A DNA stretch of 64,000 bases from Actinomycetota bacterium. GTDB lineage: Bacteria > Actinomycetota > UBA4738 > HRBIN12. Below, in pieces: positions 18,377 through 27,215 of this stretch (the stretch's first letter is position 1; every line of letters begins with the position of its first letter). Made by a program: the position numbers and the translations under genes. A model generated the notes under the pieces. That model did no database searches, had not been told where the DNA came from, and saw only the letters and a list, made by a program, of their open reading frames with translations. Location: positions 549,353-613,352 of the forward strand of contig BPGL01000001.1 in NCBI GenBank assembly GCA_026003015.1. The letters run 5' to 3'.

Positions 18377-20553
18377 GCTCCCTCGGGGCCGTCGGCCTCG
18401 TGGGCGTCGGCGCCGCGCTGGCGCTCGGACGGGTCATCGCGGGCGCCGCCACGACCCGATGGCTCCTGGTCGCGGCGCTGGCCTCCGCCGGGATCGCCTG
18501 GGCGCTCGAACGTCGAGGGCTCCTGGTCGCGGGGCTCGCCTCCGCCGCCGGTCTCGTCGTCGTCGCCGGCCTGGCCTCCGCGCACGAGACCACCGCCTAC
18601 GGGCTCCCGACGGCCGAGACCCTCCGCTCGCTCGCTCGAGCGGTCGGGGCGGTCGGCGAGCAGGCGCGCGCCCAGGCCGCGCCGGCTCCTCCGGTCGACG
18701 CCCTCGTCGTCGCCACCCTGATCGCTGTGTGGGCGGCGACGTTCAGCTGCCACGCGCTGTTCGCGCGCTCGTCGAGCCCGCTGCTCGCCCTCATCCCGCC
18801 GCTGTGCCTGCTCGCGTTCCCCGACACGGTGCTCGAGGAGGAGCTGCGGCCGGGGTTCGGGATCGCCATGCTGCCCGGCGTCCTCGCCATCGTGCTCGCC
18901 GACGGCTGGCACCGGCTGCGCGGCTGGGGGCCGACGTGGGGCGGTGGGGGTGGGCGCGAGGGCCGCCTCGGCCCCGCGGTCGTCCGCGGCGCGCGCGGCC
19001 TGGGGCTGGCGGCGATCGCGACCGCCGTGCTCGCGCCGACGGTCGTGCCCGGGTTCGGCTCCGCCGGCCTCGTCGACGTCTCGCGGATCGCGGCCTCGGA
19101 TCGACTGAGCGTCGACCCGCTCGTGAGCGTCGCCGCCGAGCTCAACCGCAGCGAGCCGCTCGAAGTCTTCCGGGTGCGCACGACCGCCCCGTCGTACTGG
19201 AGGATGCTCACCCTCGACGCGTTCGACGGCGTCACGTGGCGCCAGAGCGAGCAGGTCGGGCCCTCCCCACTCGTCCCCGGCGCTCCGCTGATCGCGATCC
19301 CCGACGCCGCCAGGATCGAGCAGACGTTCCGCATCACGAACGATCTCGGCTACCCGTGGCTCGCCGTCGCGCCCGAGCCGCTGTTCGTCCGCATCGATCG
19401 GGACGGCACCTGGGATCCCGTCTCGGCGACCATCGCGGTCGAGCAACCGCTCGAGGAGGGCCAGGTGTACCGCGCGACGTCATCGATCGTCGCCCCCGAC
19501 GTCGAGCAGCTGGCTGCGGCGAGCGTCGGCGCCGACCCGCGCTACCTGCGACTGCCGCCGGACCTTCCCGAGGAGATCGCCGAGATCGCGCGCGCCTGGG
19601 TCCGGGAGGCCGGCGCGCGCACGCCGTTCGAGCAGGTGATGGCGATCCAGCAGCGGTTGCGCGGCTTCACCTACAGCACCGACGTCGCGTGGCGCGACGA
19701 CGCCGCGAGCCTCGTGCGGTTCCTGACCGAGACCCGCACGGGCTTCTGTCAGCAGTTCGCGAGCGCGATGGCCGTGATGCTGCGCACGCTCGGGATCCCG
19801 GCCCGGGTCGCCGTCGGGTTCGGGCCCGGACGAGCCGCCGAGGAGCCTGACACCTACACCGTGACGACCGACGACCTGCACAGCTGGGTCGAGGTCCCCT
19901 TCCCGGCCTACGGGTGGCTCGCGTTCGAGCCGACGCCGGGGCGAACCAACCCCGGCGCTGCATGGCAGGCCCCCTCGATCGACGGGCGCACGTGCGGGCC
20001 TCGTTCGATCTGCACCGACCCCGGCCGGCGCGGCACGGCGGGTCGGGAGGACCTCGCGGCGCGCAGCGGGCCGCGCGCCGACGTGGCCGCGCGCGAGCGC
20101 GGCCTGGGAACCGCGCTGCCGGTCGCGGGAGCCCGTCGTTCGGTCCTGTTCGCCCTGGCCCTCGCCCTCGCCTTGGCGCTCGCGGCGGCCCTCGCGCCCG
20201 CGCGGCGGGCCCTCGCCAGACGCCGTCGGCTCCGCCGCGCCGGCCGTGACCCCCGTCGGTTGGTGCTCGCCACCTACGAGGGGTTCGCGGAGGCCGCCGC
20301 CGACCTCGGCGCCGGGCGCCGGCCCGGGGAGACCCCCCTCGAGTACCGGCGTCGGATCGAGGCCACGGTGCCGCTGGAGGCCGAGCGGCTCCTGCGCCTG
20401 ACGACGCTCGTCGAGCGCGCCGCGTTCGCCCCGGCCCCGCCGACGTCCGAGGAGGCGCTCGACGCACGCGCCGACGCCGACGAGGCCCTCCGAGCGCTCC
20501 GGCGGGCGACCCCGAGGCTGCGCCGACTCGTGGGTCCCTACGTACCGCGGTAG
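18334..20553 (+). CDS. Transglutaminase-like membrane protein (TgpA-type)
   Basis: The 739-aa protein has about six N-terminal membrane segments (to about residue 245), an extracytoplasmic transglutaminase core and a C-terminal membrane segment followed by a cytoplasmic DUF4129-like tail. The papain-like triad is visible: Cys in TGFCQQFASAMAVMLR, His in DLHSWVEVPF and Asp/Glu in LAFEPTPGR. It completes the MoxR-DUF58-transglutaminase operon and starts 43 bp inside the DUF58 gene. Natural substrate unknown. Confidence 0.9.
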   Translation: MARPASGLARLERLSSLGAVGLVGVGAALALGRVIAGAATTRWLLVAALASAGIAWALERRGLLVAGLASAAGLVVVAGLASAHETTAYGLPTAETLRSLARAVGAVGEQARAQAAPAPPVDALVVATLIAVWAATFSCHALFARSSSPLLALIPPLCLLAFPDTVLEEELRPGFGIAMLPGVLAIVLADGWHRLRGWGPTWGGGGGREGRLGPAVVRGARGLGLAAIATAVLAPTVVPGFGSAGLVDVSRIAASDRLSVDPLVSVAAELNRSEPLEVFRVRTTAPSYWRMLTLDAFDGVTWRQSEQVGPSPLVPGAPLIAIPDAARIEQTFRITNDLGYPWLAVAPEPLFVRIDRDGTWDPVSATIAVEQPLEEGQVYRATSSIVAPDVEQLAAASVGADPRYLRLPPDLPEEIAEIARAWVREAGARTPFEQVMAIQQRLRGFTYSTDVAWRDDAASLVRFLTETRTGFCQQFASAMAVMLRTLGIPARVAVGFGPGRAAEEPDTYTVTTDDLHSWVEVPFPAYGWLAFEPTPGRTNPGAAWQAPSIDGRTCGPRSICTDPGRRGTAGREDLAARSGPRADVAARERGLGTALPVAGARRSVLFALALALALALAAALAPARRALARRRRLRRAGRDPRRLVLATYEGFAEAAADLGAGRRPGETPLEYRRRIEATVPLEAERLLRLTTLVERAAFAPAPPTSEEALDARADADEALRALRRATPRLRRLVGPYVPR

Positions 20554-20566
20554 GCAGCCGTCGGGG

Positions 20567-21049
20567 TCAGGACCCCGTTGCGGTGCTCGCGGCGGCGCGT
20601 CGAAGGGCTCGGATGAACCGGTCGCGGTCCTCCCGGAACTGTCGCACGTCGGTCTCGACGCTCGTGGCGATGTCGTCGATCGCCACGAAGAACGCCATCT
20701 GACCCTCCTTCAGCGCGTCGAGGACCTCGCCGTCGCGCCGCGCGATCCGGAAGATGCTCTGCCCGTCGGTCACGAGCCGGACCTCGGACAGGTGCTTGTC
20801 GAGCGCGGCGGTCTTCGTGAGGAACTCCCAGGAGCGCCGGACCCGCTGCAGCGACATCCCGCCGTCCAACAGCGATTTGACCACGCGCAACGCGACCAGA
20901 TCGCGGAACGAGTACAGCCGCGGCACCCCCGGGCGCCCCCCCGTGCCCTGCACCGAGGGGCGGACGAGACCGATCTGGTCCCAGTAGCGGAGCTGCCGCG
21001 GCGTGCAACCGGTGAACTTGCAGGCTTGATGAGCGGTGAAGCCCTCCAT
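20567..21049 (-). CDS. MerR-family transcriptional regulator
   Basis: The 160-aa protein begins FTAHQACKFTGCTPRQLRYWDQIGLVRPS, a MerR winged helix-turn-helix, and continues YSFRDLVALRVVKSLLDGGMSLQRVRRSW, the wing and start of the dimerisation helix. The C-terminal part lacks an obvious metal-binding Cys set, so the ligand is unknown. It is convergent with the transglutaminase gene (13-bp gap). I start it at the ATG at 21049; the 200 bp upstream contain no ORF I can support. Confidence 0.88.
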   Translation of the reverse strand: MEGFTAHQACKFTGCTPRQLRYWDQIGLVRPSVQGTGGRPGVPRLYSFRDLVALRVVKSLLDGGMSLQRVRRSWEFLTKTAALDKHLSEVRLVTDGQSIFRIARRDGEVLDALKEGQMAFFVAIDDIATSVETDVRQFREDRDRFIRALRRAAASTATGS

Positions 21050-21249
21050 CGCCGACCGCGCGCCCTTCCCTCGACCTCCGACCGACCCGACCCGTCGCTG
21101 GCGAGCGACCCGTCCGTGGACCACGGGATGGCTCCGGTCCGACGTCGCCGCGCTCGGGGGAAGCGGCGCTCGTTGTACATCAGCTCGCCGAGCGCTGGCA
21201 AGCGCGCAGGTCGCGGCACGCGATCTGCGCGACGTTCGCGCGGCCTTCG

Positions 21250-21603
21250 TCAGGGGCGGCGGAACCGCGCGGCGATGCGACCGAGCAGACCGGTGAGCGT
21301 GAGCGTCCCCGAGGACTGCATCGCCCGCACCTGATCGCGCCCGAGGCGGCCCAGGTACCGGTAGATCAACAGGGCCGACAGGACCATCACGACGAAGCCC
21401 GCCGTCGCGATCCACACCGAGACCACGAACAGCAGGATCATGACGAACCCCAGGACGAACGCGAGGGCCGCCAGACGGATGCGCCTCGCGAGGTGCGAGT
21501 ACAGATCGGTGCGGCCGACCTGCTCGACGAGCTTGGGGTCCTCCTCGGCCAGGCGTCGTTCGATCTCCTCGAGGATGCGCTGCTCGTGCTCGCTGAGGGG
21601 CAT
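21250..21603 (-). CDS. DUF3040 membrane protein
   Basis: The 117-aa protein begins PLSEHEQRILEEIERRLAEEDP, the signature of DUF3040, which is nearly restricted to Actinomycetota. Two membrane segments follow (about residues 47-88), then a short basic C-terminus. The function of the family is not known. It has its own promoter with a consensus -10. Confidence 0.9.
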   Translation of the reverse strand: MPLSEHEQRILEEIERRLAEEDPKLVEQVGRTDLYSHLARRIRLAALAFVLGFVMILLFVVSVWIATAGFVVMVLSALLIYRYLGRLGRDQVRAMQSSGTLTLTGLLGRIAARFRRP

Positions 21604-21642
21604 CGGATCCGCCTGCTCGTCGGCTTTCGGGGTGCTGCCTCG

Positions 21643-21648
21643 ATTATA
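21643..21648 (-). promoter_or_regulatory. -10 element (TATAAT) of the DUF3040 gene
   Basis: A perfect TATAAT on the minus strand lies 39 nt upstream of the ATG at 21603. No convincing -35 is present at 17-18 bp. It stands out in this GC-rich sequence. Confidence 0.55.
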
Positions 21649-21674
21649 GGAACGCCCCCCGCTACGTCGGAACC

Positions 21675-22850
21675 CTACGGGTCCCGCGGGCGCTCGAGGA
21701 GGGTCGCGGGCTGCGCGAGCCCCTCCCCGAAGCGCCGCTGGACGCGGTCGACCGCCCGCTCGAGCTCCGCCCAGCGGCGTCCGCGCAGCAGGGCGAGCTG
21801 TTCGGCCCCGGCGGGCTGCAGACCGCCAGCCTGAACCCCGAGGAGCCGGTACCGGCGTCGAGCCCCCGGGAGTGAGGCGGCGAGCTCGCGGACCACCGCG
21901 TACAGCTCGGAGCCCACGTCGGTCGGAGTGGTCAGGGTGCGCGAGCGCGTCAGGGTCACGAAGGTCGGCAGACGGGCCTTCAGGGTCACGGTCCGCGCGC
22001 GGTAGCCCTCCGAGCGCAGACGCGCGGCGACGCGGTGGCTGAGGTGCAGGAGCTCCCGCGCGATCTCGTCTGCGTCGTCGACGTCGCGCTCGAAGGTCTG
22101 CTCGTGCCCGATCGACCGCGGCGGCTCGAACGGCACGACCGGCCGATCGTCGATCCCTTGGGAAAGCGTCGCGAGCTGCCGAGCCTGTGCCTCCCCCAAG
22201 AGGCGCTCGAGGATCGGGATCGGCGTCCGCGCGAGGTCGGCGACGGTGCGGATCCCCAAACGCGTGAGCAGCTCCGCCGTGCGCTCTCCCACCCCCCACA
22301 GACGCCGCACCGGCAGCGGACCGAGGAACGCTCGGGTCCGGTCGACCGGCACGAGGAGGAGTCCGTCGGGCTTGCACGCCTCCGATGCGAGCTTCGCGAC
22401 GAGCTTCGTGGCGGCCACGCCGACGGAGCACGTCAAACCCAGCTCCTGCAGGACCCGCGAGCGGATCGCGGCCGCGACCGCCGTCGGGGGCCCGAACAGG
22501 CGGGTCGCTCCGCCCACGTCGAGGAACGCCTCGTCGAGCGCGATCGGCTCCACCGATGGGGTGACCTGCTGCAGGATCTCGCGGAACCGGTTCGCGTACG
22601 CGCGGTAGGTCTCGGGGTCGGGGGGCAGGAACACCCCATCGGGGCACAGGCGCCGAGCGCGCACGGTCGGCATCGCGGAGCGCACGCCGAACCGGCGCGC
22701 CTCGTAGGAGGCGCTCGCGACGACCCCGCGCGGGCCGGTGCCCCCGACGATCACGGGCCGCCCGGCGAGCGAGGGATCCTTCACGACCTCAACGCTCGCG
22801 TAGAACGCGTCGAGGTCGACGTGCAGGATCGGCTCGGCCGGACGGTTCAT
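21675..22850 (-). CDS. dinB: DNA polymerase IV (Y-family, DinB)
   Basis: Pol IV is a Y-family translesion polymerase. The 391-aa protein has the palm motifs HVDLDAFYASVE and ALDEAFLDVGG with the catalytic acidic residues intact, GVAATKLVAKLASEACKPDG, the helix-hairpin-helix LWGVGERTAELLTRLGI and the little-finger domain. The ATG at 22850 overlaps the stop of the upstream DnaE-like gene (ATGA). The intact active site distinguishes it from ImuB, the catalytically dead partner usually found beside DnaE2. Confidence 0.92.
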   Translation of the reverse strand: MNRPAEPILHVDLDAFYASVEVVKDPSLAGRPVIVGGTGPRGVVASASYEARRFGVRSAMPTVRARRLCPDGVFLPPDPETYRAYANRFREILQQVTPSVEPIALDEAFLDVGGATRLFGPPTAVAAAIRSRVLQELGLTCSVGVAATKLVAKLASEACKPDGLLLVPVDRTRAFLGPLPVRRLWGVGERTAELLTRLGIRTVADLARTPIPILERLLGEAQARQLATLSQGIDDRPVVPFEPPRSIGHEQTFERDVDDADEIARELLHLSHRVAARLRSEGYRARTVTLKARLPTFVTLTRSRTLTTPTDVGSELYAVVRELAASLPGARRRYRLLGVQAGGLQPAGAEQLALLRGRRWAELERAVDRVQRRFGEGLAQPATLLERPRDP

Positions 22851-25800
22851 CCGGCCGAGCCTCCGCTCGCGTGCCGAAGCCGGGCGAGCCGTTCGAGCCC
22901 CCCGACCTCCGCCTGGCTCGGGTCCGGTCGACCGGCGAGCGCCTCGTGCAGGCGACCGCACCCCCGTGCCCGATGCAGCGCCGTAAGGTCCCAGACCTCC
23001 TCGGCGACGACGCTCACGCCTCGTACCCCGGTGCGACGCAGCTCGCCGCGGACCGCCAGGAGCGAGGCGTGGAACACGGTGCGGGCGACCCGGGGCTGTA
23101 CCGATTCGAACACCGTCACCTCCACCGGTCCGGTCCCGTCGTCCAGGGACAGGAAGATGATCCGCTGACCGCTGCGCACCGCCGGGGTCTGCGTGGCCAC
23201 CTTCACCCCCGCGACCGTCACCCGATCGCCGCTCCGGCGTCGCGGGAGCTCGTGCGCCCGCGTCACCCCGAGGTCGCGCAGCAGGGGACCGAAGAAGCTC
23301 ACGAGGTGCCGGGTCGCGTCCAGTCCGAGCACCCGGAGCTCGGCGCGGACGATCTCCGCGTCGGTGTGGTCCGCGAACCGATGGGGCGGGCTCGCGGCCA
23401 GGTCGAACGCGAGCTGGCCCCCCGCCCGCGGCGCGGACGCGACGATCGCCTCGTACAGGTGGGTGCGTCGGTTCGCCCCCCCGAGCCCGTCGAAGGCGCC
23501 GGCGTCCGCCAGGGCCTCGACGACCGGACGCGAGACCTCCGCGCGACGCAGCAGGTCCCCCACGCTCGAGAACGGCCGGTCGGCCCGAGCGACGAGGATC
23601 GAGCGGATCTCGGCCTGTGAGATCCCCGCGACGTCGGCCAGGGCGAGCCGGATCCCGAGGGCACCGTCGACCTCCTCGACGACGTAGTCGCGCTCGCTGC
23701 GGTTCACGTCCAAAGGCAGGATCCGGATACCGGCGCGCCGGGCGTCGTCGAGGAGCAACCGCTTGGGGTACATCCCGGGATCGTGGGTGAGCACGCCCGC
23801 GATGAAGTGCGCGCGGAAGTGGGTCTTGAGCCACGCGGAGCGGTAGGTCGGAACGGCGAAGGCCGCCGCGTGCGCCTTGCAGAAGCCGAACGAGGCGAAC
23901 CGCTCCACGGCTTCCCACGTCCGCTCGGCCGCCGTCCGATCCACCCCTCGCGCGACCGCCCGACGCAGGAAGTCCGACCGCAGCGCGGGACGCAGGTCGT
24001 CGCGGCCCAAGTGGCGTCGCACGCGATCGGCGGTCGACAGGTCGTAGCCGGCGAGCGTCGCCAGCGCCCGCATCACCTGCTCGTGGTAGACGATCACCCC
24101 GAAGGTCTCCCGCAGCACCGGCCGCAGGTCGGGGTGGGCGTAGACGGGGCGCTCCCGGCCCGCTCGGCGCTCGAGGTAGGGGCGGATCATGTCCGACTTC
24201 ACCGGGCCGGGTCGGAACAGCGAGATGTCCACGATCAGGTCCTCGAACCGGGTCGGCTGGAGCTTCTGCAGGAGCTCTCGCTGGCCGGGAGACTCGATCT
24301 GGAAGCACCCCAGGGTGTCGGAGGCGCGGATCAGCTCGAAGGTCGCCGGGTCGTCGAGCGGGATCCGCGCGAGGTCCACCTTCTCCCCTGTCGTTCGGGC
24401 GATCTCGTCCAGGGCGTGGCGCATCGCCGAGAGCATCCGCACCCCGAGCACGTCGAGCTTCAGGTAGCCGAGGCGCTCCACGTCGTCCTTGTCGGCCTGG
24501 ACCATCCGGTGGCCGTCGGCGCTGCGCTCGAGCGGCACCCGCTCCACGAGGTCGTGGGCAGCCAGCACGATCCCGCACGGGTGGAGCGCAACGTGGCGGG
24601 GGAAGCCGTCCAAGCGCTCGGCCACGCGGAACAGCAGCTCGAGCTGGGGCATCGGCAACCGGACCCCCCGCAGCTCCGGCAGGCGCTCGAGCCCCTCGCG
24701 CAGGCGCCGGGCGGAGATGTGCGGGAAGGCCGTCGCGATCGCGCCGACCTCCGCCTCGGGCAGGCCGAGCGCCTTGCCGACCTCGCGGATCGCCGAGCGC
24801 GCTCGGAACGTGTCGATCATCGCGACGCAGGCCGCCCGGGCATCACCGTGGCGGGCGAGGATCAGGTCGTAGACGTCCTCGCGCCGCGCGGACTCGACGT
24901 CGATGTCGATGTCGGGGAGCTCCTCGCGCAGGGGGTTCAGGAACCGTTCGAACACGAGGTCGTGGGCGAGGGGGTCGACGTCGGAGATCCCGGTGAGGTA
25001 GCACACGAGCGAGCTGGCCGCCGACCCCCGGCAGGCCACGGCGATGCCCATCGACCGCACGTCCGCGACGATCTCGGCAACCGTGAGGAAGTACGCCGCG
25101 TAGCCGAGCCGCCGGATCATCGCCAGCTCGTGGGCCAAGCGCGCCCGCACACGCTCGGTCTCTTGCAACCCACGCTCGCGGACCCCTCGCCAGCACCGCT
25201 CGGCGAGCACGGCGTCGGCGCTACGGCCCGTCGGGGTCGGGAACGCCGGCAGGTGCATCCGACCGAGCCCGAGGTCGAACGAGCACCGTTCGGCGATCCG
25301 CAGCGTCTCCTCGACGAGCTCGGGGCGCTCGGCGAACAACGCCCACATCGCGGCGGGCGGCTTCAGCCAGCCCTCGGCGTTGCGGCGCCCGACGTGGTGG
25401 GCGGCGATCGGGACGAGCTCGCGCATGCACGCGAGCGCGTCGGCGAGGAAGGCGTCCTCGGGCACGAGGTAGCGGACCGGGTTCGTCGCCACCGCCGGGA
25501 CGTCGAGCCGGTCGGCCAGGCGGAGCATCTGGCGGATCTCGGCGCCCGAACGCTCCTCGAGGCGGTGCTCGACCGCGATGCGGAGCCGCTCGCGACCGAA
25601 CGCCTCGCGGATCGGCGCCGCCCGGCGCGCCGCCGCGTCGACTCGTCCGCCGATCGCGAGGCGCCCGGGATGCGAGCGCGGACCGAGCAGGACGAGCAGG
25701 CCCTCGGCGTGCGCGCAGAGCTGCTCGGTCGCGATCCAGGGATCGCCCCGCGCACCGAGGAGGTGGGCGTCGGTGACGAGCCGGCACAGGTTCGCGTACC

Positions 25801-26113
25801 CCCGATCGTCGAGCGCGAGCGCCGTCACGTGGGCGTCCACGGGCGGCGGGGCCGACGCGCGGACCGTGAGGGTCGCGCCCAGGATCGGGCGAACCCCTTC
25901 CCGCTCGCAGGCCGCGACGAAACGGACGGCGCCGTAGAGGCCGTCGCGGTCGGTGAGCGCGACCGCCGGCATCCCGAGCTCGGCGGTCCGGCGCGCGAGC
26001 GCCTCCGGCGAGAACGCACCCTCCTTCAAGGAGAAGAAGGAGCGGACGTCGAGGTGGACGAAGGACCCCGATGCATCCCCCCGACTCGCATCAGGATCTT
26101 TCCTCCTGATCAT
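22847..26113 (-). CDS. dnaE2: Error-prone DNA polymerase III alpha subunit (DnaE2-like)
   Basis: This 1088-aa C-family polymerase starts with a PHP domain (about 1-230), followed by the palm with the catalytic acidic residues in PDIDIDVE, and the thumb, fingers and OB-fold (GDRVTVAGVKVATQTP). Its length and its pairing with dinB and a DUF6504 gene suggest the DnaE2/ImuC mutagenesis polymerase rather than the replicative DnaE1. PHP metal-ligand positions are altered (HLDVRS and TDRDG where HxH and DHD are usual), so this domain is probably inactive. Start at ATG 26113; a GTG at 26122 is possible. Confidence 0.87.
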   Translation of the reverse strand: MIRRKDPDASRGDASGSFVHLDVRSFFSLKEGAFSPEALARRTAELGMPAVALTDRDGLYGAVRFVAACEREGVRPILGATLTVRASAPPPVDAHVTALALDDRGYANLCRLVTDAHLLGARGDPWIATEQLCAHAEGLLVLLGPRSHPGRLAIGGRVDAAARRAAPIREAFGRERLRIAVEHRLEERSGAEIRQMLRLADRLDVPAVATNPVRYLVPEDAFLADALACMRELVPIAAHHVGRRNAEGWLKPPAAMWALFAERPELVEETLRIAERCSFDLGLGRMHLPAFPTPTGRSADAVLAERCWRGVRERGLQETERVRARLAHELAMIRRLGYAAYFLTVAEIVADVRSMGIAVACRGSAASSLVCYLTGISDVDPLAHDLVFERFLNPLREELPDIDIDVESARREDVYDLILARHGDARAACVAMIDTFRARSAIREVGKALGLPEAEVGAIATAFPHISARRLREGLERLPELRGVRLPMPQLELLFRVAERLDGFPRHVALHPCGIVLAAHDLVERVPLERSADGHRMVQADKDDVERLGYLKLDVLGVRMLSAMRHALDEIARTTGEKVDLARIPLDDPATFELIRASDTLGCFQIESPGQRELLQKLQPTRFEDLIVDISLFRPGPVKSDMIRPYLERRAGRERPVYAHPDLRPVLRETFGVIVYHEQVMRALATLAGYDLSTADRVRRHLGRDDLRPALRSDFLRRAVARGVDRTAAERTWEAVERFASFGFCKAHAAAFAVPTYRSAWLKTHFRAHFIAGVLTHDPGMYPKRLLLDDARRAGIRILPLDVNRSERDYVVEEVDGALGIRLALADVAGISQAEIRSILVARADRPFSSVGDLLRRAEVSRPVVEALADAGAFDGLGGANRRTHLYEAIVASAPRAGGQLAFDLAASPPHRFADHTDAEIVRAELRVLGLDATRHLVSFFGPLLRDLGVTRAHELPRRRSGDRVTVAGVKVATQTPAVRSGQRIIFLSLDDGTGPVEVTVFESVQPRVARTVFHASLLAVRGELRRTGVRGVSVVAEEVWDLTALHRARGCGRLHEALAGRPDPSQAEVGGLERLARLRHASGGSAG

Positions 26114-26157
26114 CCTGCTCACGGCGATCGGCGTGAGGTCCGGCGAACCCGGAGTCG

Positions 26158-26403
26158 TCAGTCCCACAGCCGTTCCACGTGCCAGCGGCCGCGCTGGCGG
26201 TCGAGGTACAGGTCCCAGACCGCGCCGCCGCGGGCCTCCACCCGCCAGTACTCGCGGTCGCGGCCGTCGGCCCACCAGCGGCCCTCGATCCGCCACCGAC
26301 CGATCACGTCGACGACCTCGTAGCGCCGCCCGCGCCACTCGAAGGCGGCCGGCATCCCGGCGTCCCGCTCGACCCGGACCTCCTCGTCGAACCGTTTCGT
26401 CAC
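26158..26403 (-). CDS. DUF6504 family protein
   Basis: The 81-aa protein is rich in Arg, Trp and Asp (GRWRIEGRWWADGRDREYWRVEARGG and YLDRQRGRWHVERLWD). It matches the small DUF6504 proteins found beside translesion-polymerase genes in Actinomycetota. The GTG at 26403 opens the ORF. It lies 44 bp upstream of the DnaE2-like gene on the same strand and is probably co-transcribed. Function unknown; a role in lesion bypass is inferred from position only. Confidence 0.75.
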   Translation of the reverse strand: MTKRFDEEVRVERDAGMPAAFEWRGRRYEVVDVIGRWRIEGRWWADGRDREYWRVEARGGAVWDLYLDRQRGRWHVERLWD

Positions 26404-26490
26404 CGCCCCACCTCGGTCCAATCGAACGTGTGTTCGAGCAGGAGCGCCACTGTACGGCCCTGCGTGGAAGCCCGTCAAGGGGCGGGCGGC

Positions 26491-26496
26491 TACGCT
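26491..26496 (+). promoter_or_regulatory. Leaderless -10 (TACGCT) of the DUF402 gene
   Basis: TACGCT ends 8 nt before the ATG at 26505, so transcription probably starts at or next to the start codon. Confidence 0.45.
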
Positions 26497-26504
26497 GCGC
26501 CACG

Positions 26505-27143
26505 ATGGGCGCGACCCGCACCGACGGGCCGTCCGCCGCGCCGCACGCGCCCGGAGACGTGGTCGTCCTCCGAGAGCTCTGGCGCGGTCGGGTCTGGGCC
26601 GCTCGGCCGGCCCACGTCGTCGTCGACGAACCGGCCCTGCGGATGTTCCACGTGCCCCCGCGCGTCCTCGTCCTCGAGGCCGTCGGCGCCGACGGCCTCC
26701 CGCTGCGCCTGCCCCCGTCCGAGGGCTGGCGGCTGCGCCGCGTCCCGCGCAGCCCCACCCGCGTCCTGTCCTTCGCGTTCCCCGACACGCCCTACGCGGT
26801 CCTCGCGATCTGGGCTCCGGACGGGAGCTTCCGAGGGTGGTACGTGAACCTCCAGCGGCCGCTCGTCCCGAGTCCCGCGGGCTTCGACACCACCGACCTC
26901 GTCTTGGACGTGCGGATCGACCCCGACGGTCGGTGGCGGTGGAAGGACGAGGACGAGCTCGCCGAGGCGATCGCTCGAGGCCTGCTCGACGAGGAGGCCG
27001 CGACCCGGCTGCGTCGCTGGGGGGAGCGGGCCGTCGAGCACGTCGTGCTGCGCGAGCCGCCGTTCGACCGCGACTGGCGGGGATGGCGCCCCGACCCGCG
27101 TTGGGCGCCGCCCGAGCTCCCCCCCGAAGCCTCCCTCCCCTGA
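26505..27143 (+). CDS. DUF402 (nucleotide phosphatase-like) protein
   Basis: The 212-aa protein contains the DUF402 fold, with AIWAPDGSFRGWYVNLQRP and DTTDLVLDVRIDPDGRWRWKDEDELAEA. Members include nucleoside di- and triphosphate phosphatases and ribonuclease-like proteins; the conserved W-Y-N and D-x-D-L-x-L-D clusters are present. It is transcribed away from the polymerase cassette. The specific substrate cannot be read from sequence. Confidence 0.8.
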   Translation: MGATRTDGPSAAPHAPGDVVVLRELWRGRVWAARPAHVVVDEPALRMFHVPPRVLVLEAVGADGLPLRLPPSEGWRLRRVPRSPTRVLSFAFPDTPYAVLAIWAPDGSFRGWYVNLQRPLVPSPAGFDTTDLVLDVRIDPDGRWRWKDEDELAEAIARGLLDEEAATRLRRWGERAVEHVVLREPPFDRDWRGWRPDPRWAPPELPPEASLP

Positions 27144-27169
27144 GGCTCGCGCGCCCCGGTCGCCTGACA

Positions 27170-27175
27170 TAGGAT
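27170..27175 (+). promoter_or_regulatory. -10 element (TAGGAT) upstream of the membrane protein gene
   Basis: TAGGAT is followed by a leader of about 35 nt containing the strong Shine-Dalgarno AGGAGGAGG (27201-27209) just before the ATG at 27216. Confidence 0.4.
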
Positions 27176-27215
27176 GCGTGCGAGCTACAAGGTCGGGCTC
27201 AGGAGGAGGCAGATC

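Noticed and set aside
17737-19446. 569-aa minus-strand ORF over DUF58 and transglutaminase genes
   Set aside because: Low-complexity antisense reading; the plus-strand genes have catalytic motifs and operon structure.
23783-26323. 846-aa ORF on the plus strand opposite dnaE2
   Set aside because: Composition is Arg/Gly/His/Pro-rich with no motif; it is the antisense shadow of a GC-rich gene that has strong family matches on the other strand.
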